This document shows positions 26,541 through 36,131 of a stretch of 64,000 nucleotides of DNA, in pieces (within the stretch, counting starts at the first letter, position 1; each line of letters starts with the position of its first letter). The position numbers were made by a program, and so were the translations under genes. This DNA comes from Cyclobacteriaceae bacterium (GTDB lineage: Bacteria; Bacteroidota; Bacteroidia; Cytophagales; Cyclobacteriaceae): assembly GCA_019638395.1 (NCBI GenBank), contig JAHBTX010000005.1, forward strand, positions 427,169 through 491,168, written 5' to 3'. The notes under the pieces were generated by a model. That model searched no databases. It had not been told where the DNA came from and saw only the letters and a list, made by a program, of their open reading frames with translations.

Positions 26541-26721
26541 TGCACATGGATTTACTTCAACTCTTGTTCAAGAAGGTGTATATGCGGTGTCGGCCTTTCC
26601 ATTATAGAAAAAACAACAACGCAAGCCGGTTTGGCTTTTGCTTTACTCCTTAAACATTTAGTTTCAAAGCTATGGTAATGCCCGGCACGAGGTTACTACC
26701 AAAAGTGATAGGTTTTTATTT

Positions 26722-29661
26722 TCAGGTATTGGCTACCGTAAGTTCCAGCAGTGTGCCTTTTGTTAGTTTACTTTCAATAATAAGATGTGCGCCAATTTCA
26801 ATTGCTCTTCGATTTATATTCCTTATTCCATTGCCATTGTAGGTAAGGTTTGTGTTAAACCCAATGCCATTATCCTGGATTGTCATTCTAAATGTGCGGG
26901 GAGTACTTACCAAACTAACGGTAACATTTTTTGCCTGCGAATATTTTGCGGCATTTGTCAATGCTTCTTTAAAAATGAGATACACATTTTTACGTTGAAT
27001 CATATTCAAGTTGGCTTTTGGCGTTCCGTGTATCTCAAAATGCAATTCTATTCCGGCTGTAGTTAATAATGTTTCAGCAAATCGTTTCATTCGCTCAGTA
27101 ACCCGAACAAGCGTATCGTTGGTAGGTTCAATACTCCATACAATATCGGCCATGTTATCCATGGTTTCGCGGCTGGTGGCTTCAATCTGATTTACAAGCT
27201 TAGCCACTTCGCCATCGTTTTTCGTGCGCGCCATTCCGGCAGCCAACGAAATGCTGCTAATGGCGGACCCCACCTCATCGTGCAAATCGCTGGCTATTTG
27301 AATGCGCATTTTAAACAACTCCAGTCGTTTATTAAGTTGGTACCGGTAAAGTAGATAAATACAAAGCAGGGCAATTACCGTTATCGATATAATAAACCAA
27401 GTTTGCTCCCAATATGGTTTTCTAATTCGGATTGGAAAACTAACGGGTGCCGACCATAAACCATCGTTGTTAGACGCTTTGATTTGCAACAAATAAGTAC
27501 CTCCCTTCATTCCCGCATAAGTAGCTGTGTTTCCCCTATTCCAATCATCGGTTACGCCTACCAAGCGATGTGCATATTGATTGCGTTGCGGTTGGGCGAA
27601 GCTCAACCCTGCAAATGCAAAGCTTATTTGATTTTGGTTGTACGTTAATATGAGTTCTTGGTTGGGGGCCGGATAGGGTAGCTGTTTACCCCCTGCCTCA
27701 AATTGAGTAATTACAGGTTTAGGGATATTTCGGTTAAGCTTTAAACGATCGGGTTCAATTGAAAAAAAACCACCCGATTGACCAAGCAACAATTGTCCTT
27801 CTTTCAGTTTGTACAAGCCAAACGAGCTGGCAAAATTATTTTTCAGACCGTCTTCATTTGTAAAATGTGTTGTACTGCCATCCGCTATGGCAAACCGAAC
27901 CACTCCGTTGTTGGTTGTTAACCAGAGATAATCGCCTTGCACAAGCATTTTAGCAACAATGGTAAATGGCAGTCCGCCACTTAATGCAACAGGCTTTAAA
28001 CTTTTATCAACCCACTCAAACAATCCCTCGTGGGTGCCTACAAATAATCGTTTACCGTGTTTGGCAAACGAATTAACCGTATGCGGAAATTCTTTCACAT
28101 ACGTTGCCTGATCGTTTTTTGCATTTACGGTCCAAAGTCCCCTGGAACTAGCTACTAACCAAGTGGTATCATCTACTGCCGTTACATCGTAGAAAGCAAT
28201 GGCCTGTGTACTGTCATTCGTGTTGATTATGGTATTAGCCTGTTCCGTTTGCAGATTAATACGGATCAATTTATTAAAACCGGGAATTAGCAGGTTGTTA
28301 CCTGAAATTGGAACAAGTGCCAATGCCCGCTGCATATTTGCAAGTGGCTTGAATTGATCGGAAACCATGTGCCACCAGCCGCTGCCTTTTCTACCTGCCA
28401 AAAAAAACCAGCCATCGCGCAGGTTGTGAATAGCAGTAATGTTTTCCAATTTATTATAAACCCGGCTTACAAGCGGCCGAAATTGGTTAGTAGTTTTATT
28501 GAAAAGGTATAAACCGTTTGAATGAACTACAACCAATACATTAGTGGTATCTACCTGGCAAAAGTTGGTAACATTTCTGAAATTGTTAACAAATAATTTT
28601 TCATCGATACCGTGCCATTCAAATCGTTGTGCATATGGATCGGCTTTGTACAGTCCATGCGTTGAAGCAATCCATAAAATGCCTTGATCGTCTATCAATA
28701 TTTGCTCTACCGGCACTATGTGGTTACCATCCACCGAAATGCGCGTAAATTCTTTTTTTTCGGGATCAAAAAAAAGAAGGCCGGCATCATACGTGCCAAC
28801 CAAAATTCCGTTTATGTCCTGATAAGTAAATTTTGTACAATAACGAACAATGTCTTTGGTTCCTTCGGGCAAATTAAACCGGGAGAAGGTGAAGTTTTCA
28901 AGCAACTTGCCATCGTTATTAAACTTTAAAAGTCCTTTACCCCATGAACCAGCCCATATCGTACCCTGATCGAGGTAGATATGTTGTAACAAAGCTGATG
29001 CAACCGAGTCGTTGGTTGTAGGTTGTGCAGGCAGTTCGTAATGCCATTGGCGAGAATCAATGTCGAACTGATGTAACCCCGAACCTGTAGCAATCCATAA
29101 TTTATTATTTGATGCCGAAAGAATTTTAGCAATTGCCTTTACCTGGGGCATAGCTCTGCTCATTCTCCCTAAAGGATTAGATGCCGGAAGTGAAAATGCT
29201 TTAGTCTTTTTGGTATCAAAATCATAAAAAGAAAGGCCATCGTAATTTCCAAACCAAACTCCATTTGATACCGTATGTACAGTACTAACGGTGGGATTGG
29301 ATATACTTTTAAATTTTCTGAACACCGTAACAAATACACCGGTTAAATGATCGCGAAAGCATAGTCCGGCTTGTGTTCCTACCCATAAGCGACCTTGCGC
29401 ATCTTCGGCCAGACTGGTTATAAAAGAAGAAGGTAAAGAAAGACTATCGCTTGCTACGTGGTGAAATTGCAAAAACGAGTTGCCGTCATAACGCAATAAC
29501 CCTGTTTGGGTTCCAATCCACAAAAAACCCGTATTGTCTTTCAGCAAGCATGTAACGCTGCGTATTGGTGCTCCCTGGTCATCAACAAGGGTCTCAAATT
29601 TAAACTGACCATAGCTGTAAGTAAATAAAAACGAAAGGACAATGAAGAGCCCTCGCCTCAT
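26722..29661 (-). CDS. Propeller-sensor histidine kinase (Reg_prop/Y_Y_Y/HisKA_3)
   Basis: A 979-residue membrane kinase. The signal peptide is at about 1-18. Residues about 20-640 form a two-bladed-propeller-type sensor with Reg_prop repeats (GFLWIGTQTGLLRYDG, GRLWVGTQAGLCF, GILWIASTHGLYK). A Y_Y_Y domain follows (about 670-740), then one transmembrane helix near 755-775. The cytoplasmic HisKA_3 domain has H794 in DLHDEVGSAISSIS and the ATPase ends with NGIGFN and GNGIRNINRRA. Unlike hybrid kinases it has no receiver domain, so it needs a separate regulator; the NarL-type protein at 23216-23851 fits. The ligand is unknown. No promoter was resolved. Confidence 0.93.
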   Translation of the reverse strand: MRRGLFIVLSFLFTYSYGQFKFETLVDDQGAPIRSVTCLLKDNTGFLWIGTQTGLLRYDGNSFLQFHHVASDSLSLPSSFITSLAEDAQGRLWVGTQAGLCFRDHLTGVFVTVFRKFKSISNPTVSTVHTVSNGVWFGNYDGLSFYDFDTKKTKAFSLPASNPLGRMSRAMPQVKAIAKILSASNNKLWIATGSGLHQFDIDSRQWHYELPAQPTTNDSVASALLQHIYLDQGTIWAGSWGKGLLKFNNDGKLLENFTFSRFNLPEGTKDIVRYCTKFTYQDINGILVGTYDAGLLFFDPEKKEFTRISVDGNHIVPVEQILIDDQGILWIASTHGLYKADPYAQRFEWHGIDEKLFVNNFRNVTNFCQVDTTNVLVVVHSNGLYLFNKTTNQFRPLVSRVYNKLENITAIHNLRDGWFFLAGRKGSGWWHMVSDQFKPLANMQRALALVPISGNNLLIPGFNKLIRINLQTEQANTIINTNDSTQAIAFYDVTAVDDTTWLVASSRGLWTVNAKNDQATYVKEFPHTVNSFAKHGKRLFVGTHEGLFEWVDKSLKPVALSGGLPFTIVAKMLVQGDYLWLTTNNGVVRFAIADGSTTHFTNEDGLKNNFASSFGLYKLKEGQLLLGQSGGFFSIEPDRLKLNRNIPKPVITQFEAGGKQLPYPAPNQELILTYNQNQISFAFAGLSFAQPQRNQYAHRLVGVTDDWNRGNTATYAGMKGGTYLLQIKASNNDGLWSAPVSFPIRIRKPYWEQTWFIISITVIALLCIYLLYRYQLNKRLELFKMRIQIASDLHDEVGSAISSISLAAGMARTKNDGEVAKLVNQIEATSRETMDNMADIVWSIEPTNDTLVRVTERMKRFAETLLTTAGIELHFEIHGTPKANLNMIQRKNVYLIFKEALTNAAKYSQAKNVTVSLVSTPRTFRMTIQDNGIGFNTNLTYNGNGIRNINRRAIEIGAHLIIESKLTKGTLLELTVANT

Positions 29662-29781
29662 GCTTTCAAAAGGTTGTTATCAAATATAACATCAGAAACA
29701 ACCAATTTCCAATCCCGAATCCGGGCATTGATAAAATGCAACCCCTTCAAACAATACTTGCCCAAGACCTTTGTTTAGCAC

Positions 29782-31251
29782 TTACTCCATCAAACTCAAT
29801 ATTCCCTGCTCTTTTGCATCAAGCGCGGTTTGCCCTTCTAAGTATTGATCTACTGCACGCGCGGCTTCACGCCCTTCGCTTATGGCCCACACCACCAACG
29901 ATTGCCCCCTGCGCATATCGCCAGCAGCAAAAATACTTTCAACGGATGTCTGGTACTTGGTAGCTTTTACATTGCCCCGTTCATCTTTGTCAACTCCTAA
30001 TTGATCGAGCAAACCGGTATGTTGCGGATGTAAAAAGCCCATCGCCAATAACGCTAACTCGCACGGGATTTCTTTTTCTGTACCGGGTATTTCTGTAAAC
30101 GCTGGTGGTTTACCGGGCCCGGCACTTTTTAATTCCACTTCTGCGATCTTCAACGCTTTCAGATTGCCTTGTTCATCGCCAATAAATTCTTTGGTAACAA
30201 CAGACCAATTGCGTTCACAACCTTCTTCATGCGAAGTAGAGGTTCTTAAAATCATAGGCCAGTTTGGCCATGGCATGGTAACAGTTCTTTCTTTGGGTGG
30301 CTTTGCTAAAATTTCAATCTGCGTTACCGACTTTGCACCATGTCTATTTGATGTGCCCACACAATCTGAACCAGTATCACCACCGCCAATCACCACCACA
30401 TTTTTTCCGGTTGCCCAGATTTCTTCGGCAAATACTTTCTTACCACCTACTCTTTTGTTTTGTTGCGTTAGAAAGTCCATAGCAAAGTGTACGCCTTTCA
30501 GTTCCCTTCCGGGGATTGGTAAATCGCGCGGAATGGTGGAGCCTCCGCACAATAGAATAGCATCAAACTCTTCTTTCAATTGCCCAACCGAAACGTTTAC
30601 GCCTACATTCGCATTTACCTGAAACTTAACACCTTCTTCTGTCATCAGTTGTACCCTGCGATCAACCACTTGTTTATCCAACTTAAAATCAGGAATACCA
30701 TAGCGCAACAAACCGCCAATTTCATCGGCCCGTTCAAACACAGTAACCAAATGGCCCGCATAATTTAATTGCGCTGCTGCTGCCAACCCTGCCGGGCCCG
30801 AACCTATTACCGCAACTTTTTTATTCGTGCGCGTGCTTGGTATGCGTGGCTTTACATAACCATCCTGAAATGCTTTTTCTATAATCGACTTCTCAATGTA
30901 TTCAATGGCCACTGCCGGTTTATTAATTCCCAACACACACGAGGCTTCGCATGGGGCCGGACAAATGCGACCAGTAAACTCCGGAAAGTTATTGGTGGAA
31001 ATAAGTATTTCGTAGGCGAGTTTCCAGTTTTCCTGATACACCGCATCGTTAAACTCAGGAATGATGTTACCCAACGGGCACCCATTATGACAAAACGGAA
31101 TGCCACAATCCATACACCGTGAAGCCTGCTTCACTGTTATCTTCTCGTCAATAACCGGATCAACTTCGTTGTAATCGTTAATACGTTTTTTAGGATCGCG
31201 CTTGCCTGGTAACTCGCGTTGCTGTTCTAAAAATCCTGTTGGTTTACCCAT
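29782..31251 (-). CDS. gltD: Glutamate synthase small (beta) subunit
   Basis: A 489-residue FAD/Fe-S protein that passes NADPH electrons to the large subunit. N-terminal cysteine clusters CMDCGIPFCHNGCPLGN and ICPAPCEASCVLG bind [4Fe-4S]. VIGSGPAGLAAAAQL binds FAD and VVIGGGDTGSDC binds NAD(P)H. The ATG at 31251 gives the standard MGKPTGFLEQ start. The open frame extends 32 codons further upstream, but that stretch is encoded by the palindromic repeats and is unlikely to be translated. It follows gltB after a 158-base gap, an unusually long spacer for this operon. Confidence 0.96.
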   Translation of the reverse strand: MGKPTGFLEQQRELPGKRDPKKRINDYNEVDPVIDEKITVKQASRCMDCGIPFCHNGCPLGNIIPEFNDAVYQENWKLAYEILISTNNFPEFTGRICPAPCEASCVLGINKPAVAIEYIEKSIIEKAFQDGYVKPRIPSTRTNKKVAVIGSGPAGLAAAAQLNYAGHLVTVFERADEIGGLLRYGIPDFKLDKQVVDRRVQLMTEEGVKFQVNANVGVNVSVGQLKEEFDAILLCGGSTIPRDLPIPGRELKGVHFAMDFLTQQNKRVGGKKVFAEEIWATGKNVVVIGGGDTGSDCVGTSNRHGAKSVTQIEILAKPPKERTVTMPWPNWPMILRTSTSHEEGCERNWSVVTKEFIGDEQGNLKALKIAEVELKSAGPGKPPAFTEIPGTEKEIPCELALLAMGFLHPQHTGLLDQLGVDKDERGNVKATKYQTSVESIFAAGDMRRGQSLVVWAISEGREAARAVDQYLEGQTALDAKEQGILSLME

Positions 31252-31293
31252 AATCGAATTCAAAAATTTAAGATTTCGAAATTCACAATTCAC

Positions 31294-31317
31294 ATGGTCT
31301 GTGTCCACACAGACCAT
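31294..31317. repeat. Perfect inverted repeat in the gltB-gltD spacer
   Basis: ATGGTCTGTGT-CC-ACACAGACCAT: 11-bp arms with a 2-base centre. A further half-copy, CAGACCATCA, follows directly. The CTGTGT core is shared with the neighbouring cluster at 31346-31410. Confidence 0.8.
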
Positions 31318-31345
31318 CAGACCATCAATCACATAATCATTTATC

Positions 31346-31410
31346 ATCCGGGCCTGTGTGGATACGGGCCTGTGTGGACACAGGCCCGGATTAAGGACAC
31401 AGGCCCGGAT
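31346..31410. repeat. Nested palindrome cluster directly after gltB
   Basis: It contains two copies of CGGGCCTGTGT (31349-31359 and 31365-31375) and two inverted copies ACACAGGCCCG (31378-31388 and 31397-31407). The inner pair forms a perfect 11-bp palindrome with a GG centre; the outer pair reads ATCCGGGCCTGTGT / ACACAGGCCCGGAT. It is very GC-rich against its surroundings and touches the gltB stop codon (31410-31412). Confidence 0.85.
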
Positions 31411-34400
31411 TAATTCGATGAAAATTTAAAATCTGTATTGCCCAATGTTGTTTGTACCGATGCTTTCTTCTCAGCCTTTTGTTTTTCGAGCACAGCCTTA
31501 TAATCAATCGGCATTACTTTAATAAAATTCTTAAAAGTGCTTGACCAATATCCTAAAATGTGTGCCGCCACTTCGCTGTTGGTTTGTTGCTGATGTTGTT
31601 CAATCATGGTGTGCAGCAATTGCTCATCTTCTTCATTTAAGGTATCAAGCAATACCATTTCCATGTTGCAGTTCTTTACAAATGTTTTGTTTACATCCCA
31701 CACATAGGCCACACCACCACTCATGCCGGCAGCAAAATTTCTTCCGGTATCACCCAGCACCACAACGGTTCCGCCCGTCATGTATTCGCAACCATGATCG
31801 CCCACACCTTCTACTACCACTTTTACGCCTGAGTTGCGAACAGCAAAACGCTCACCGGCCATTCCTTTTATGAAGGCTTCGCCCGAGGTTGCACCAAAGA
31901 AGGCCACATTACCGACAATAATATTTTTAGATGGATTAAATGTAGCGGCCGGTGATGGATATAAAACCAACTTACCACCCGACAATCCTTTTCCGAAATA
32001 ATCATTGGCATCGCCTTCCAATTCGAACGTAACACCACCGGTTACAAACGCACCAAAACTCTGTCCCGCTGTGCCGGTAAACTTCATGTGTATTGTATCA
32101 GCCGGTAAACCGGGGCCGAGATAGATTTTTGAAATCTCATTGCTGAGCATAGCTCCTACTGCACGATCCTGGTTGGTGATTACAAATTCACCTTGTACAT
32201 GTTCTGCATTCTTCAAAGCGGGCTGTGCCAACTGAATTAACTTTCTATCCAACACATTTTCAATTCCATGATCTTGTTCTTCCTGTTTGAACAAGGCTGT
32301 ATCCAGGCTCATGGGCTCTTTAAACAAGAGTGGCGATAGATCCAGGTTTTGATATTTCCAATGTTCGTCTTCATTTCGAAGTTCAAGCCGATCGGCCTGG
32401 CCCACCATTTCGTTTACGGTTCGGAATCCTAACTCGGCCATAATCTCGCGCAGTTCTTCAGCTAAAAACGTAAAGAGATTAACTACATATTCCGGTTTAC
32501 CGGTAAAGAGTGCTCGCAATTCTTTGTTTTGTGTAGCCACTCCCACCGGGCATGTATTGAGATGACACTTGCGCATCATAATACAACCGGTTGTAACCAA
32601 CGCTGCTGTTGCCACACCCCATTCTTCAGCGCCAAGCAAAGTCGCAATCGCTAAATCGCGACCCGTACGAATTTGTCCATCGGCTTGCAGCACCACGCGG
32701 CCGCGAAGTTTATTGCGCACCAATGTTTGATGTGCTTCTGCCAGGCCAAGTTCCCACGGCAACCCTGCGTGACGAATAGAACTGATAGGGGATGCACCCG
32801 TACCACCATCATGTCCGGCAATTAAAATAACATCGGCATGTGCTTTGGCTACTCCGGATGCAATTGTACCCACGCCTGCTTCGCTTACCAGCTTTACGCT
32901 GATGCGCGCTTCACGATTGGCATTTTTTAAATCGTAAATAAGTTGTGCTAAATCTTCGATGGAATAAATATCATGATGCGGTGGTGGCGATATTAATCCC
33001 ACACCTGGTGTTGAGTGACGCACACGCCCAATCCATTCATCAACTTTGTGGCCCGGCAACTGGCCGCCTTCACCTGGCTTGGCACCCTGTGCCATTTTAA
33101 TTTGAAGTTCTTTAGCGTTGGTTAAGTAGTAGCTGGTAACACCAAAGCGACCGGATGCCACTTGCTTGATGGCGGAGTTCTCCCACGTGCCATCATCTTT
33201 TGGCAAGAAGCGAGCTTCATCTTCACCACCTTCGCCACTGTTGCTTTTGCCGCCAATGCGATTCATCGCTACGGCCAGTGTGCTATGCGCTTCGTATGAG
33301 ATTGAACCGAAGGACATGGCTCCGGTAGCAAATCGTTTAAAAATACTTTCCTTCGATTCCACCTCATTTATTGGAATAGATTTACCCTTTTTGAACTTGA
33401 GTAAACTGCGCAACGTAATAGCACGCTCGCTCTGGTCATTAATCAGGTTAGAATATTTTTTAAATAATGCATAATCGTTCACTTTGGTTGAGTGCTGCAG
33501 CAAGTGAATGGTTTGCGGATTAAACAAGTGAACTTCGCCTCTTTGTTTCCACTGATACACACCACCTACGGCTAATCGGGGTAAAACGTTGGCCGTTTTG
33601 GGAAAAGCAAGTTTGTGTTTTGCTAATGCTTCGCGGGCTATGTCATCTAACTTTAAGCCACCAATGCGCGAAACTGTTCCGGTAAAGTATTGATCAATTA
33701 CTTCGGAATGAATACCCAACGCTTCAAAAATTTGTGCACCGTGATAAGACTGCAACGTAGAGATGCCCATCTTACTCATAATCTTCAGCAACTCCCCGGC
33801 AACTGCTTTCTTATAATTTGTTATCGCTTTTTCTTCCGATAACTCTTCCTTCAACACATTGCGCTTTTTCATGTCGTGTATGGTCTGGTACACGAGGTAG
33901 GGGTTTACACCCGAGGCGCCATAACCCAGCAGCGTAGCATAATGATGTGTTTCCCATACATCGCCCGCTTCTACCAACAACCCAACTTTTCCGCGTAAGC
34001 CTTTGCGGATTAAATCGTGATGCACGGCCGCAACGGCAAGCAACGAAGGTATTTGCGCATGGCCGCTGTCAAAACTTCTGTCGGAAAGAATAATGATGGT
34101 GAAGCCGTCTTCAATGGCATCGGTAACATATTGACACACGCGGTTCAACCCTTTCTCGAGCGACCCCGGTTGACCATCGGCTTTAAAATAGGTGTAAATC
34201 GTTTTAGTTTGCAGATGGCGATGGTCGATATACCGAATGCGTTCCATCTCGTTGTTGGTTAGCACGGGTGTGGGCAACTCCAATGTAATGCAATGCTCGG
34301 GCGATTCTTCCAATAAGTTAAGCGAGCCCCCCACATGCGATACCAGCGACATCACGAGCCGTTCGCGAATCGGATCGATTGGCGGATTTGTTACTTGCGC

Positions 34401-35972
34401 AAAAAGTTGTTTGAAATAACTGCTTAAATGCTGTGCTTCTTTTGAAAGCACAGCCAATGGAGTATCGTTACCCATCGAGCCCAATGCTTCTTTTCCCGTT
34501 TCGCACATTTGCGTTAAAATGATGCGCAAATCTTCGGATGTATATCCAAACGAAATTTGTCTTTTAAGAAACGTTACCGGATCGTATTTATGAAAACTAC
34601 CACCGGGTTCGGGCAAATCCTGTAAGCGTACTTTATTTTCGCGCAACCATTTCCCGTAAGGTTGGCGATTGCAGATTTCTTTTTTCAATTCGTCATCGCT
34701 TACAATGCGGCCTTGCTCCATGTCCACCACAAACATTTTTCCGGGCTGCAGGCGGCCTTTTGTTACTACCTTAGCGGGATCAACATCCAACACACCCACT
34801 TCCGAGGCCATAATCACCATATCATCATCGGTAACTACAAACCGCGATGGACGCAGCCCGTTACGGTCAAGAGTAGCACCAATAATTTTTCCATCGGTAA
34901 ACGTAATGGAAGCGGGGCCATCCCACGGTTCCATCAGGTTAGCATGATATTCGTAGAAGTCGCGTTTCTCCTGGCTCATGCTTTCGTTACCATCCCACGC
35001 CTCGGGTATCAGCATCATCATTACGTGGGGCAGCGAACGGCCGGCATGCACCAGTAATTCAATTGTATTATCCAGGTTGGATGAATCGGACTGTTTCGGA
35101 TTACAGATGGGCAGAATCATGTCCAGCTCTTCGCGTGTAAAATATTTTGATGCGAAGAATGCTTCTTTCGAATTCAACCAGTTGATGTTTCCGCGTACGG
35201 TGTTAATCTCACCATTGTGTGCAATGTAGCGGAACGGTTGGGCCAATCGCCATGAAGGAAATGTATTGGTTGAAAAGCGGGAGTGAATTACCGCTAATGC
35301 CGTTACCACATCTTCGTGTTCTAAATCGGCAAAGTAGGGGCGTAACTGGCCCGATGTAACCATGCCCTTGTAGGCAATAGTTTTATACGATAAGGAAGAA
35401 AAATAAAATTGACTATCGACACCCTTTACTGATTCGGTGATGATGTGTGTGGTGTACTTTCTAAGAATAAAAAGTTTGCGTTCAAAATCATCGGGGTTGG
35501 TAACTTTATCAGGTCGTTTAATAAATACCTGTTCCATTACCGGCTCGGCCTTCAGTGCAGTTTCGCCTAAATCTTTGTTGTTGGTGGGCAGTACCCGATA
35601 ACCCAACAACGTCATCTTCATTTTTTTTATTTGCCGATCGAGAACCTTGCGGCATTCTTCGCGCACTTTTGCATCGCGAGGAAAAAAAACAAGGCCTACA
35701 CCATAGCTTCCATATTCCGGAAGTTTAAAACCAAGTTTACTGCATTCGCTTATAAAAAATTCATGGGGTACCTGAATCAGGATGCCGGCACCATCGCCTG
35801 TGTTGGGTTCGCACCCACAGGCACCCCGGTGTTCCATGCGTTCGAGCATGGTGAGCGCATCGCTTACAATCTGGTGCGACTTGTTTCCTTTCATGTTGGC
35901 AATGAAGCCAACCCCGCAAGAATCTTTTTCAAATTCCGGGCGATACAATCCCAACCCTTGTTCCGTCTGCAT
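31410..35972 (-). CDS. gltB: Glutamate synthase large (alpha) subunit
   Basis: A 1520-residue enzyme that converts glutamine and 2-oxoglutarate to two glutamates. C19 in FEKDSCGVGFIA becomes the N-terminal nucleophile after removal of an 18-residue propeptide. The glutaminase domain (about 19-420) is followed by the central domain and the FMN/synthase domain (GAMSFGSISYEAH, AGHDGGTGASPI). The [3Fe-4S] cysteines are in CIMMRKCHLNTCPVG. The C-terminal GXGXG beta-helix ends with GGVAYVWD. The ATG at 35972 was chosen over a TTG two codons before. It is the first gene of the gltBD operon. Confidence 0.97.
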   Translation of the reverse strand: MQTEQGLGLYRPEFEKDSCGVGFIANMKGNKSHQIVSDALTMLERMEHRGACGCEPNTGDGAGILIQVPHEFFISECSKLGFKLPEYGSYGVGLVFFPRDAKVREECRKVLDRQIKKMKMTLLGYRVLPTNNKDLGETALKAEPVMEQVFIKRPDKVTNPDDFERKLFILRKYTTHIITESVKGVDSQFYFSSLSYKTIAYKGMVTSGQLRPYFADLEHEDVVTALAVIHSRFSTNTFPSWRLAQPFRYIAHNGEINTVRGNINWLNSKEAFFASKYFTREELDMILPICNPKQSDSSNLDNTIELLVHAGRSLPHVMMMLIPEAWDGNESMSQEKRDFYEYHANLMEPWDGPASITFTDGKIIGATLDRNGLRPSRFVVTDDDMVIMASEVGVLDVDPAKVVTKGRLQPGKMFVVDMEQGRIVSDDELKKEICNRQPYGKWLRENKVRLQDLPEPGGSFHKYDPVTFLKRQISFGYTSEDLRIILTQMCETGKEALGSMGNDTPLAVLSKEAQHLSSYFKQLFAQVTNPPIDPIRERLVMSLVSHVGGSLNLLEESPEHCITLELPTPVLTNNEMERIRYIDHRHLQTKTIYTYFKADGQPGSLEKGLNRVCQYVTDAIEDGFTIIILSDRSFDSGHAQIPSLLAVAAVHHDLIRKGLRGKVGLLVEAGDVWETHHYATLLGYGASGVNPYLVYQTIHDMKKRNVLKEELSEEKAITNYKKAVAGELLKIMSKMGISTLQSYHGAQIFEALGIHSEVIDQYFTGTVSRIGGLKLDDIAREALAKHKLAFPKTANVLPRLAVGGVYQWKQRGEVHLFNPQTIHLLQHSTKVNDYALFKKYSNLINDQSERAITLRSLLKFKKGKSIPINEVESKESIFKRFATGAMSFGSISYEAHSTLAVAMNRIGGKSNSGEGGEDEARFLPKDDGTWENSAIKQVASGRFGVTSYYLTNAKELQIKMAQGAKPGEGGQLPGHKVDEWIGRVRHSTPGVGLISPPPHHDIYSIEDLAQLIYDLKNANREARISVKLVSEAGVGTIASGVAKAHADVILIAGHDGGTGASPISSIRHAGLPWELGLAEAHQTLVRNKLRGRVVLQADGQIRTGRDLAIATLLGAEEWGVATAALVTTGCIMMRKCHLNTCPVGVATQNKELRALFTGKPEYVVNLFTFLAEELREIMAELGFRTVNEMVGQADRLELRNEDEHWKYQNLDLSPLLFKEPMSLDTALFKQEEQDHGIENVLDRKLIQLAQPALKNAEHVQGEFVITNQDRAVGAMLSNEISKIYLGPGLPADTIHMKFTGTAGQSFGAFVTGGVTFELEGDANDYFGKGLSGGKLVLYPSPAATFNPSKNIIVGNVAFFGATSGEAFIKGMAGERFAVRNSGVKVVVEGVGDHGCEYMTGGTVVVLGDTGRNFAAGMSGGVAYVWDVNKTFVKNCNMEMVLLDTLNEEDEQLLHTMIEQHQQQTNSEVAAHILGYWSSTFKNFIKVMPIDYKAVLEKQKAEKKASVQTTLGNTDFKFSSN

Positions 35973-36131
35973 TTCCAAAGTAGTGGTTTTAAAAAATTAA
36001 TGTAAAGTGAACCTCCAATTTACAGGTATTGTATTTGGAATTCTTAGTTAGAGGCCAATAAAAATTTTGCTACCAACTAACAGTTAGTAGCGAAAACGGT
36101 TGAGATACGAGTTGGAGGACTTTAAAGTGAA

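Noticed and set aside
26622-26638. Terminator hairpin after the histidine kinase gene (AAGCC-GGTTT-GGCTT)
   Set aside because: The stem is only five base pairs and the T tract is several bases away, so it is too weak to list as a feature.
31252-31347. 32-codon N-terminal extension of GltD
   Set aside because: It is encoded by the palindromic repeat spacer, and the standard MGKPTGFLEQ start lies at 31251.
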